DNA from: Nitrospirae bacterium GWC2_57_13
GTDB lineage: Bacteria > Nitrospirota > UBA9217
Assembly (NCBI GenBank): GCA_001805055.1
Contig: MHDZ01000062.1
Span: 1 to 53,780, forward strand
DNA: 53,780 nt
Direction: 5' to 3'
Part shown: positions 1 to 7,540 of the stretch, piece by piece
How the letters are laid out: each line of letters starts with the position of its first letter
Position numbering within the stretch: the first letter of the stretch is position 1
Notes under the pieces: generated by a model
Databases searched by the model: none
Told to the model about the DNA's origin: nothing
What the model saw: only the letters and a program-made list of their open reading frames with translations
Program-made: the position numbers and the translations under genes

Positions 1-72
1 CCTATCATGCAGGGGAGTATGGCGTGAAGGAGGAAGGTGAGAGGTTGAGAGGGTAAGAAGTTGAGAGCAGAT
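1..72. repeat. Degenerate 7-bp tandem repeat tract
   Basis: From about base 4 the sequence reads as consecutive heptads (for example TCATGCA, GGGGAGT, GAAGGAG, TAAGAAG, TTGAGAG). It is a purine-rich member of the heptad family found at many intergenic sites up to 42.26 kb. It lies upstream of the superoxide dismutase gene and is cut by the window edge, so its true start is unknown. Confidence 0.55.
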
Positions 73-170
73 CAGGGCGGAAAACAACAATCACGGCTCT
101 TGCTGTTTTTCCCCGATTCCGCCCGCCTTCGTAATCAGCAAGCGATTCCACTAACCACAAGGAGGTCACT

Positions 171-746
171 ATGTCGTACACAGCTAAGGATTTCAATTCA
201 CTGATCGGCATGAAGGGTTTCAGTGAGACGCTTCTGAAGAACCATTTTACGCTCTATCAGGGCTACGTGACGAACACGAACAAGGTCGCCGACATCCTTG
301 CCCAGATGCTGAAGGAAGGCAAGACCGGCGCGCCCGAGTATGCCGAGCTGAAGCGCCGCTTCGGCTGGGAGTTCAACGGCATGCGGCTTCATGAGCTCTA
401 TTTCGGCAACCTCGGCGGCAGCGGCATGGACAAGTCCGGGAAGCTGGCCAAGAAGCTCGAGAAGTCCTTCGGCGGTTACGATGCCTGGGAAAAGGACTTC
501 CGGGCCACGGGCGCCATGCGCGGCATCGGCTGGGTTACCCTCTATCACGATGTCGAAGGCGACCACCTCTTTAACGTCTGGATCAACGAACACGATGTGG
601 CGCACCTGGCAGGCTGCACGCCGCTTTTGATCATGGACGTCTTTGAACATGCCTTCATCACCGACTACCAGCTCAAGAAGGTCGACTACATAGAAACTTT
701 CTTTACGAACATCAACGGCAAAGCTGTTGAGGCTCGGATAAAGTAG
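171..746 (+). CDS. sodB: Superoxide dismutase, Fe/Mn family
   Basis: Disproportionates superoxide to oxygen and hydrogen peroxide. No signal peptide is visible, so it is probably cytoplasmic. The 191-residue length is normal for the family. The four metal ligands can be placed as His25 (in KNHFTLY), His74 (in RLHELYF), Asp156 and His160 (in DVFEHAF). The second-shell residue that is usually Gln is His141 (in NEHDVAHLAG), the arrangement typical of archaeal-type Fe and cambialistic enzymes, so iron or mixed metal use is more likely than strict Mn. The start is set by a strong Shine-Dalgarno AAGGAGG at about 161-167. The gene stands alone between two heptad tracts. Confidence 0.9.
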   Translation: MSYTAKDFNSLIGMKGFSETLLKNHFTLYQGYVTNTNKVADILAQMLKEGKTGAPEYAELKRRFGWEFNGMRLHELYFGNLGGSGMDKSGKLAKKLEKSFGGYDAWEKDFRATGAMRGIGWVTLYHDVEGDHLFNVWINEHDVAHLAGCTPLLIMDVFEHAFITDYQLKKVDYIETFFTNINGKAVEARIK

Positions 747-812
747 GCAGCGGATAGGGAGCAGGGAGATTCACGCACCATGCGCTTTGCCATCTGCGCA
801 TAGTTCACAGCC
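747..812. repeat. Heptad repeat element after sodB
   Basis: Heptads run without a break from the base after the sodB stop codon (GCAGCGG, ATAGGGA, GCAGGGA, ... GCACCAT, GCGCTTT, GCCATCT). The left part is GCAGRGR-like and the right part is the complementary CCATGCG type, so the transcript could fold into an imperfect hairpin. Confidence 0.65.
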
Positions 813-858
813 GTAACAGGCCTCGTCATCGTTGCTGTACTGTAAAGCACCCAATTGA

Positions 859-1395
859 ATGAGTAAAGATAAAGGTCTGGTCATAGTCTTCACCGGCGAC
901 GGTAAAGGCAAAACGAGCGCTGCGCTGGGGATGGCACTGCGCGCTGCTGGCCACGGCATGCGCATCTCCATGGTCCAGTTCATCAAGAGCCGCTCCGATA
1001 CGGGCGAGGCCATGGCAGCTGATCTTCTTAAACCGGCCTTCGAGCTCGTGACCGTGGGGAAAGGATTCGTCATGGGGAAGCAGGGGGCGCCTGCTTTTCC
1101 GGAACATGTTCAGGCGGCACAGCATGCTCTGGAACTGGCCCGGCTGCGGTCAACGTCGGGATACTGGGACCTTCTGGTCCTCGACGAGATCAATAATGCT
1201 GTCGCTCTCGGACTCGTGGCTATCAACGATGTGCTGGACCTCATCAAGAGCCGATCTCAGAAGCTCCATATCGTACTGACCGGACGCGATGCCCATCGGG
1301 ACCTTGTTGCTCTTGCGGATATGGTGACTGAAATGCGGGCTGTCAAGCATCCCTATGAGCGGGGCATTCCGGCGGTCAAGGGAATCGATTTTTAG
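859..1395 (+). CDS. cobO: Cob(I)yrinic acid a,c-diamide adenosyltransferase
   Basis: Transfers the adenosyl group of ATP to reduced corrinoids in adenosylcobalamin synthesis or salvage (CobA/CobO/BtuR family). The 178 residues carry an N-terminal P-loop GDGKGKT (residues 13-19), then the family's MVQFIKS segment near residue 39 and a DEINNAV Walker B-like stretch near residue 112. The C-terminus, HPYERGIPAVKGIDF, matches the family ending. The start codon has only a weak ribosome site, as the upstream heptad tract occupies that position. It is a single gene with no other cobalamin genes nearby, which suggests salvage or a dispersed pathway. Confidence 0.9.
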   Translation: MSKDKGLVIVFTGDGKGKTSAALGMALRAAGHGMRISMVQFIKSRSDTGEAMAADLLKPAFELVTVGKGFVMGKQGAPAFPEHVQAAQHALELARLRSTSGYWDLLVLDEINNAVALGLVAINDVLDLIKSRSQKLHIVLTGRDAHRDLVALADMVTEMRAVKHPYERGIPAVKGIDF

Positions 1396-1530
1396 CTTTT
1401 GAGGCGCATTACTGATATGCCATGCGGCCGGCATCCCTCTCGCTTGGACGCGCATTCGCGCTAAACGAGTGTCGCCCATCAGTCTGCCGAAGGCAGCCAA
1501 CAGAATCGTTTTCGTTATTCACGCATTGAT

Positions 1531-1570
1531 CCGGCGCTCCCGGGCGCGACCTTCGCTCAAGGGACGCCGG
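1531..1570. other. Potential stem-loop between cobO and nuoB
   Basis: CCGGCGCTCCC at 1531-1541 can pair with GGGACGCCGG at 1561-1570, with one bulge and a GC-rich loop. No T-run follows on the plus strand, so a simple intrinsic terminator is not supported. It may be a leader structure of the nuo transcript. The rest of the 227-base gap shows nothing recognisable. Confidence 0.3.
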
Positions 1571-1622
1571 CTCGGCCATTGCATATTATCTGTGAGGTCT
1601 TTAAGAACTCGGGAGATAGCGA

Positions 1623-2111
1623 ATGTTCGCTCAGGGATCAAGTGAGCATGACGCGCTGCGTCACCATGTCATGTTCGGCAAGCTCGATGAGGCCGTGGGG
1701 TGGGCAAGGAAGCTGTCCATCTGGCCCTTCACCTTCGGCCTTGCCTGCTGTTCCATCGAGATGATGTCCATTGTTATGCCCCGCTACGATCTTGCGCGCT
1801 TCGGCGGCGAGGTGTTCCGCAGTTCACCCCGGCAGGCGGACCTGATGATCGTGGCCGGCCGTCTGTGCCAGAAGATGGTCCCCGTGATCAAACGTCTGCA
1901 CGATCAGATGCCCGAACCCAAATGGGTCATCTCCATGGGCGCCTGCGCCAGCTCCGGAGGCGTGTTCAACAACTATGCCGTGGTCCAGGGCGTGGATCGG
2001 GTCATTCCCGTGGACGTTTATGTGCCAGGGTGTCCGCCAAGCCCTGATGCGCTCTTCCACGGGATATTAAAGCTCCAGGAAAAGATCGCCAAAAGCCCCA
2101 TGAGGGGATGA
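1623..2111 (+). CDS. nuoB: NADH-quinone oxidoreductase subunit B
   Basis: Carries cluster N2, the last iron-sulfur centre before quinone in complex I. The cysteine ligands are all present: Cys42-Cys43 (in GLACCSIE), Cys108 (in GACASSGG) and Cys137 (in VPGCPPSP). The 162 residues are normal for a bacterial NuoB. Translation starts at ATG 1623 after a CGGGAG-type ribosome site. It heads a tight run with nuoCD (19-base gap) and nuoG. No nuoA precedes it, although nuoA normally lies directly upstream. Confidence 0.95.
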   Translation: MFAQGSSEHDALRHHVMFGKLDEAVGWARKLSIWPFTFGLACCSIEMMSIVMPRYDLARFGGEVFRSSPRQADLMIVAGRLCQKMVPVIKRLHDQMPEPKWVISMGACASSGGVFNNYAVVQGVDRVIPVDVYVPGCPPSPDALFHGILKLQEKIAKSPMRG

Positions 2112-2130
2112 GCCCCGGAGGATTGACCGC

Positions 2131-3864
2131 GTGTTGTTGTCACCCGTGATCTCGGAGATCGAGGAACGTTTTCCTGACGCCGTTCTTTCGGCGGAACTGC
2201 GCTTTGGTGATCCTTGGGTCTTCGTAAAAAAGCAGCATCTTCCGGGCCTGCTCTTTTTTCTCCGCTCCGCGCCCACACTGCGTTATGACCTGCTCTTTGA
2301 CGTGACCTGCATCGATTACCTTCCCCAGTTGCCCCGGTTCGTCGTTCTCTATCATCTTGTTTCGACCAGCAATGGTTCAAAACTGATGCTCGCTGTTCCC
2401 GTGGCAGAAGAGGATCCGGTGCTTCCGACAGCAACGGAGGTCTTCCGGACCGCGGACTGGCTCGAACGGGAGATCTACGACCAGTTCGGGATCACCTTTA
2501 CCGGCCATAAAGACCTGAGGCGCATCCTGAATCCCGACCACTGGACGGTCCATCCGCTCCGCCGTGACTTTCCGCTGGGCGGCGAGGACGTGGCATTCAC
2601 GCACAACCAGGATACGCTCAGGCTTCAAGCCGACACCTGGACCGAGCCGCAGCGCGAGATGAACGTGCAGGATTACCTCGGACTGACAGGCGAGGCAAAA
2701 GAGGGGACCATGATCATCAACATCGGTCCCCAGCACCCAAGCACCCACGGTGTGCTGCGCGTCGCACTCCAGATAGAGGGCGAGACAGTGCTCAGGGCCG
2801 TGCCGCATATCGGCTATCTTCATACGGGCATCGAGAAGTCGGCAGAGCACCTGATCTACCAGCAGGCCGTGACCGTCACGGACCGGCTGGATTACCTTGC
2901 GCCGCTTTCGAACAATCTGGGCTACGCGCTGGCCGTGGAGCAGCTGCTGCAGTTGGACATCCCGCTCCGTGCCCAGTACGTCCGGGTGATCCTTGCCGAA
3001 CTGACCAGGATAGCAAGCCATCTCGTCTGGCTCGGCACCCACGCCTTCGAACTCGGCGCCTTCAGCGTGATCCAGTACGCATTCCGCGAACGCGAGATCA
3101 TCCTCGATATCTTCGAAGAGCTCTCGGGCGTGCGCATGATGACGAGTTTCATTAATATCGGCGGCATCCGCACAGACCTGACGCCAGAGTTCGGGACGCG
3201 AGTCCGCGGATTTTTGGCCCTGTTCCCGGAAAAGCTCGCCGAGTATGAAAATATGCTGACGGACAACAAGATATGGATCGAGCGAACCCGCGGCATCGGA
3301 AGGATATCGGCCGAAGAGGCGCTGAATCTCGGCGTGACCGGCCCGGTCCTCAGAAGCACGGGCGTAAAGTTCGATGTGCGCAGAACTTTCCCCTACAGCG
3401 GGTACGAGCGGTTCGAGTTCGACGTTCCCACGGGAACAAGCGGCGACGTTTATGACCGTTACCTGCTGCGCATAGAAGAGATGCGCCAGTCCCTCAGGAT
3501 CATCGAGCAGGCACTGGAAGGGCTTCCGTCAGGTCCTTTTCGGACAGATAACCGGAAGGTGACGCTCCCTCCGCGGGAGGAGATGGAAGCCGTCATGGAG
3601 CAGCTGATCCATCATTTTCTGCTCGTGAGCAGGGGATTTCCCGTGCCCGAAGGCGAGGCCTGCTCCCTTGTTGAAAGCCCCCGGGGCGCCCTCGGCTTCC
3701 TGGTATCGAGCGACGGCTCTCCCCGTCCACGCCGGATGCGCGTGCGCGCGCCCTCCTTCGTGAACCTCCAGGCCCTGGAGACCATGTGCAAGGGCGGGCT
3801 CGTCGCCGACGTCATTTCGATCATTGCGGGACTGGATCCGCTCATGGGGGAGGTTGATCGATGA
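2131..3864 (+). CDS. nuoCD: NADH-quinone oxidoreductase fused subunits C/D
   Basis: Peripheral-arm subunits of complex I fused into one 577-residue chain, as in gammaproteobacteria and several other lineages. Residues about 1-165 are the 30-kDa NuoC domain (EREIYDQFGI motif, then HPLRRDFPL). Residues about 190-577 are the 49-kDa NuoD domain, which forms the quinone site with NuoB: GPQHPSTHGVLR, HTGIEKSAE and the C-terminal DPLMGEVDR are family hallmarks. Translation starts at GTG 2131 with CCGGAGG about ten bases upstream. The stop overlaps the nuoG start by four bases, indicating translational coupling. Confidence 0.95.
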   Translation: MLLSPVISEIEERFPDAVLSAELRFGDPWVFVKKQHLPGLLFFLRSAPTLRYDLLFDVTCIDYLPQLPRFVVLYHLVSTSNGSKLMLAVPVAEEDPVLPTATEVFRTADWLEREIYDQFGITFTGHKDLRRILNPDHWTVHPLRRDFPLGGEDVAFTHNQDTLRLQADTWTEPQREMNVQDYLGLTGEAKEGTMIINIGPQHPSTHGVLRVALQIEGETVLRAVPHIGYLHTGIEKSAEHLIYQQAVTVTDRLDYLAPLSNNLGYALAVEQLLQLDIPLRAQYVRVILAELTRIASHLVWLGTHAFELGAFSVIQYAFREREIILDIFEELSGVRMMTSFINIGGIRTDLTPEFGTRVRGFLALFPEKLAEYENMLTDNKIWIERTRGIGRISAEEALNLGVTGPVLRSTGVKFDVRRTFPYSGYERFEFDVPTGTSGDVYDRYLLRIEEMRQSLRIIEQALEGLPSGPFRTDNRKVTLPPREEMEAVMEQLIHHFLLVSRGFPVPEGEACSLVESPRGALGFLVSSDGSPRPRRMRVRAPSFVNLQALETMCKGGLVADVISIIAGLDPLMGEVDR

Positions 3865-5825
3865 GCGGCAGCAGGGAGCAGAGGACGATAACGGCGGTCA
3901 TCGACGGCAGGGAAGTGACGGTTCCCGAGGGAACCACCATCCTGAAGGCGGCTGAATCCGCGGGGATCACCATCCCCGTGTTCTGTTACCACAAGCATTT
4001 GTCCATCTCGGGTTCCTGCAGGATGTGCCTCGTTGAGGTAAAAGGCGGAAAGAAGCCTGTCACGGCCTGTTCCACGGAGCTGGCTCAGGACGTTGTGGTG
4101 CATACCACCAGCCCCGGAGCACTGCAGGCGCGCCGTGACATGATGATGCACCTCCTGATCAATCATCCTCTTGACTGCCCCGTCTGCGACAAGGGCGGAG
4201 AATGTCTGCTGCAGGATAATTCTTATGATTGGGGCGCCGGAACGTCACCGTTCCAAGAAGAGAAGCGCCGTTTCGAGAAGCCTGTTGCCCTTTCGGACCG
4301 CATACTGCTCGACCGGGAGCGCTGCATTCTCTGCACGCGCTGCGTCCGGTTCTGCGATGAGATATCGGACCACCGGCAGCTGGCGATCATCGGCAGGGGC
4401 GGGGCCTCCTTTATCGATACTGCTCCGGGTGCGACCTTCGAATCACAATTTTCCGGCAACACTACCGAGATCTGCCCTGTGGGAGCGCTCACTGCAAAAT
4501 CCTTCCGCTTCAAAGCCCGGCCCTGGGAAATGGAGAGCACGCCGAGCATCTGCCCCTTCTGCAGCTGCGGTTGCAACATCTTCATCAATACCCGCTCCGG
4601 AAAGATCATGCGCTTCATGTCCCGTGAGAACCCCGACGTGGACGTGGGCTGGCTCTGCGACCGCGGCAGATACGGCTTTGAGCGCATAAACAGTGCTGAA
4701 CGGCTTGTTGTTCCGCTGCTCCGGAAGAAGGGACAACTCACTGAAGTCTCGTGGGACGAGGCGATCTCTGCGGCAGTCTCGGGGCTGCAACAGGGAAAGA
4801 AGATCCATGGCCAGGGTGTTATCGCCGGGCTCGGCTCTGCCTGGGCACTGAACGAGGAGAATACCCTGCTCAACAGGCTTATCAGCGACTCACTGGGGTC
4901 CTCCCATATCGACCTTGCTCCTGGTGATGAAGGCGTTGCAGCGGGGCAGGCCCTTGCGGAAGGGGTAGGAGCATTTGCCCTGATGGACATCATCAAAGCC
5001 GATTCGCTCATCCTGCTCGGAGCGGATCCCAGTGAACGCCAGCCCATCGTGGACCTGTGGCTCAAAAAAGCCGTTCTGCAGCAGGGGGCGGAACTGCTTC
5101 TTCTGCACCCGCAGAGGACCGAGATGGCCCGGTACGCAGCGCAGACGCTGGCTTACACTGCCGGCTCGGAAGATCCGCTTCTGCGGCTGCTCACCTCCCT
5201 GCTGATGAAGGACCGACGGTATGACGGCCAGGAAGGTGACCTTGCGGCAGCGGGCCTGTTGAAAGCGGACCTGGAACGGGCCTGCGCCTGGGCAGCATCG
5301 GGACGCGCCAGGCTGGTGCTGGTAGATGCTTCTTTTTTTACGAGTGAAGTGAGGGTCTATCTGCTGAAAGAGTTTATGGCTGCTTTGGGGAACAATGCAA
5401 CATCGGGAGTGCTTTTTGCCAGCCCCAACGGCTATGGAGCGGCCTTGTACTCAAGGGATGCTGCCAAAGGGAAGAAGGGGGCGGAGAGGGGGTTGTCCGG
5501 TGAGGAGATCCTTCTGGCGGCAGAAGAGGGCCGGATAAAGGATCTGTATATCCTGAACCTTGACCGGATGGCTGAAGAGACTGCAGAACGAGCGAAGAAG
5601 GGGGCGGACCTGATCCTGGGTCATGCACTTTTCCTGAAAGGCGCAGCCCGTCATGCTGACATCCTGTTCCCGTCTGCCGCATTCTCAGAAAAAACGGGGA
5701 GCATGACGAATACCTCAGGTCTGACCCAGGATCTGCACAAGGCCCTAGATCCGCCAGGAGCGGCCCGGCCTGAAGCCCAGGTGCTCCAGCGCATGCTCGA
5801 TCTGCTGGGGATGTCAAAAGCGTAA
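3861..5825 (+). CDS. nuoG: NADH-quinone oxidoreductase subunit G
   Basis: Largest peripheral-arm subunit, relaying electrons through several iron-sulfur clusters. All cluster motifs are visible: [2Fe-2S] Cys42/53/56/70; His102-Cys106-Cys109-Cys115; 4Fe-4S Cys155/158/161 with Cys205; and the optional distal N7 set Cys231/234/238/266. A molybdopterin-oxidoreductase-like domain lacking obvious cofactor function follows to residue 654, somewhat short compared with about 900 in E. coli. The start ATG overlaps the nuoCD stop. The usual electron-entry partners NuoE and NuoF are not in the window, so the electron donor is unclear. Confidence 0.92.
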   Translation: MSGSREQRTITAVIDGREVTVPEGTTILKAAESAGITIPVFCYHKHLSISGSCRMCLVEVKGGKKPVTACSTELAQDVVVHTTSPGALQARRDMMMHLLINHPLDCPVCDKGGECLLQDNSYDWGAGTSPFQEEKRRFEKPVALSDRILLDRERCILCTRCVRFCDEISDHRQLAIIGRGGASFIDTAPGATFESQFSGNTTEICPVGALTAKSFRFKARPWEMESTPSICPFCSCGCNIFINTRSGKIMRFMSRENPDVDVGWLCDRGRYGFERINSAERLVVPLLRKKGQLTEVSWDEAISAAVSGLQQGKKIHGQGVIAGLGSAWALNEENTLLNRLISDSLGSSHIDLAPGDEGVAAGQALAEGVGAFALMDIIKADSLILLGADPSERQPIVDLWLKKAVLQQGAELLLLHPQRTEMARYAAQTLAYTAGSEDPLLRLLTSLLMKDRRYDGQEGDLAAAGLLKADLERACAWAASGRARLVLVDASFFTSEVRVYLLKEFMAALGNNATSGVLFASPNGYGAALYSRDAAKGKKGAERGLSGEEILLAAEEGRIKDLYILNLDRMAEETAERAKKGADLILGHALFLKGAARHADILFPSAAFSEKTGSMTNTSGLTQDLHKALDPPGAARPEAQVLQRMLDLLGMSKA

Positions 5826-5971
5826 TGCATGTTTATGGGCTGCTCACAGGACACCATGCAGAGAGCGAGTCAGCTTATTCACCGGAATCATTAGTGCAAA
5901 GCAATTATGCAGAAACAACCACGCGTTTTATTGGTTATTGCGCTATGGTGTACAGCGCAGTGAAAAGGATA

Positions 5972-6000
5972 TTGTTAGATTAACTAAAACATGAGATAAT
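5972..6000 (+). promoter_or_regulatory. Candidate sigma-70 promoter for nuoI
   Basis: TTGTTA at 5972-5977 and GATAAT at 5995-6000 are 17 bases apart. They lie in an AT-rich 237-base gap (5826-6062) where nuoH would be expected. A short heptad-like trace (CACCATG, CAGAGAG) lies just after the nuoG stop at about 5852-5875. If active, the promoter gives nuoI a leader of about 55 bases. Confidence 0.4.
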
Positions 6001-6062
6001 ACTGTGAACTTATTGATTATCATTGAGCTTTTACGACATTAGATTTCCGGGAGGCGCAGGGC

Positions 6063-6479
6063 ATGCTGAATACGCTGAAGGGCCTGCTTGTGACGTTCCG
6101 GCAGATGTTCCAGAAGCCCGTCACGATACCCTATCCCCAGGTGAAGCGCGAGACCTTTCCCACGGCCCGGTGGCGACATAAACTCATGCGCTATGACGAC
6201 GGGCTGGAACGGTGCATCGGCTGCGCCCTCTGCGCCGCCAATTGCCCGGCCCGCTGCATTTATGTCGTTGCCGGAGAGAATACCGGTGAACTGCGCTTTT
6301 CGCCGGGAGAGCGCTATGCCGCGATCTATGAGATCAATATGAGCCGGTGCATCTTCTGCGGATATTGCGAGGACGCCTGTCCCACAAAGGCGATCGTGCT
6401 GGGTGAGGAGTTCGAACTTTCCGGTTATGACCGAAGGCGCCAGATTTATACCAAGGACATGCTGCTCGTCAGGAAATAG
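6063..6479 (+). CDS. nuoI: NADH-quinone oxidoreductase subunit I
   Basis: Ferredoxin-like subunit holding clusters N6a and N6b, which pass electrons to NuoB. Two complete 4Fe-4S motifs are visible: Cys51-x2-Cys54-x2-Cys57-x3-Cys61 and Cys96-x2-Cys99-x2-Cys102-x3-Cys106, the second in CIFCGYCEDACPTKA. The length (138 residues) is slightly short but complete. GGGAGG at about 6050-6055 is the ribosome site. It is separated from nuoG by 237 AT-rich bases rather than by nuoH, and the next gene is phoH, so no membrane-arm gene accompanies it. Confidence 0.92.
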   Translation: MLNTLKGLLVTFRQMFQKPVTIPYPQVKRETFPTARWRHKLMRYDDGLERCIGCALCAANCPARCIYVVAGENTGELRFSPGERYAAIYEINMSRCIFCGYCEDACPTKAIVLGEEFELSGYDRRRQIYTKDMLLVRK

Positions 6480-6505
6480 GGCGCTACGCGCAGGATATTC
6501 CCCGA

Positions 6506-6534
6506 TTGACATCGTATTTTCAACGTGTTAGTAT
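6506..6534 (+). promoter_or_regulatory. Sigma-70 promoter of the phoH operon
   Basis: Perfect -35 TTGACA (6506-6511), a 17-base spacer, and -10 TAGTAT (6529-6534). The predicted transcript start near 6541 precedes ATG 6575, which excludes the upstream in-frame TTG at 6506 as the translation start. Confidence 0.7.
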
Positions 6535-6574
6535 TACATCGTGTCTGGCAAGCTACACGTTCCGGGCACCGAGC

Positions 6575-7540
6575 ATGAAAACCACGGCAGCACGCCTACT
6601 ACTGAAAAACGAACGATCGCTCCCCAGCCTCTTCGGCGATCTGGACAAGAACCTCCGGCTGATCGAGAGCTCCTACGGGGTGATCGTGAGCGCCCGGGGC
6701 AACCGCATCCAGATCGAAGGCGAGGAAAAGGGTGTTGCCAGAGCGGAGCATCTGCTGACGCAGCTGGATGATATGCTGGCCGCAGGGATGATATCCGAAA
6801 AAGACGAGGTACACACCGCCATCCGCGCCTTCACCTCCAATCCAACCGCCTCGCTGAAAGAAGTCTTTCAGGAGGGTATCGCTGTTTCCAGCAGAAAGCG
6901 TCCTGTCTCACCGAAGAACGAGACCCAGCGAAAATACATCGAGGCCATAAAAAAGTACGACGTTGTCTTCGGGATCGGGCCTGCCGGCACAGGCAAGACC
7001 TATCTGGCCATGGCCACGGCAGTGTCGGCGCTGCTGCGGCGCGAGGTGAGCCGTATCATCCTGGTCCGGCCTGCTGTCGAGGCGGGAGAGCGCCTTGGAT
7101 TCCTGCCCGGCGACCTCTACGAGAAGGTGCATCCTTATCTCCGGCCGCTCTACGACGCGCTCTACGACATGATCGAGACGGAAAAAGCGAACAAGCTCGT
7201 GGAGCGGGGCGACATCGAGATCGCGCCGCTCGCCTTCATGCGTGGCAGAACACTGAACGATTCCTTCATCATTCTGGACGAAGCCCAGAACACCACGCCG
7301 GAACAGATGAAGATGTTCCTGACGCGCCTGGGATTTAATTCCAAGACCGTCGTGACCGGCGACGTGACCCAGATCGACCTGCCCGGGGGACGGAATTCCG
7401 GACTGATCGAAGTGCAGACCATTTTGAAGGATATCGCGGACATCAAATTCGTCTATTTCACGAACAAGGACGTCGTACGCCACAAGCTGGTCCAGCAGAT
7501 CGTCAAGGCGTACGAGGAACACGAGGCGCCAGATGGATAG
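6575..7540 (+). CDS. phoH: PhoH-like ATPase
   Basis: Cytoplasmic P-loop protein of the PhoH family, usually linked to RNA metabolism and commonly encoded beside ybeY, as here. From ATG 6575 the protein has 321 residues. An N-terminal KH-like segment (about residues 15-70) precedes the ATPase core, with Walker A GPAGTGKT (135-142) and Walker B FIILDEAQN near residue 230. The ATG is preferred over the in-frame TTG at 6506 because a strong promoter covers the latter and family members align from about this methionine. It starts a run of four overlapping genes ending at 10361. Confidence 0.9.
   Translation: MKTTAARLLLKNERSLPSLFGDLDKNLRLIESSYGVIVSARGNRIQIEGEEKGVARAEHLLTQLDDMLAAGMISEKDEVHTAIRAFTSNPTASLKEVFQEGIAVSSRKRPVSPKNETQRKYIEAIKKYDVVFGIGPAGTGKTYLAMATAVSALLRREVSRIILVRPAVEAGERLGFLPGDLYEKVHPYLRPLYDALYDMIETEKANKLVERGDIEIAPLAFMRGRTLNDSFIILDEAQNTTPEQMKMFLTRLGFNSKTVVTGDVTQIDLPGGRNSGLIEVQTILKDIADIKFVYFTNKDVVRHKLVQQIVKAYEEHEAPDG

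Noticed and set aside
747-858. Cobalamin riboswitch before the corrinoid adenosyltransferase
   Set aside because: The gap is only 112 bases, mostly heptad repeat, and no B12-box-like sequence (GCCACTG) is present.
6013-6026. FNR-type site upstream of nuoI (TTGATTATCATTGA)
   Set aside because: Only the left half matches TTGAT; the right half ATTGA differs from ATCAA at two positions. Too weak to call.
6506-6574. Longer phoH start at TTG 6506
   Set aside because: The TTG is part of a perfect -35 box and the added residues have no similarity to PhoH proteins.
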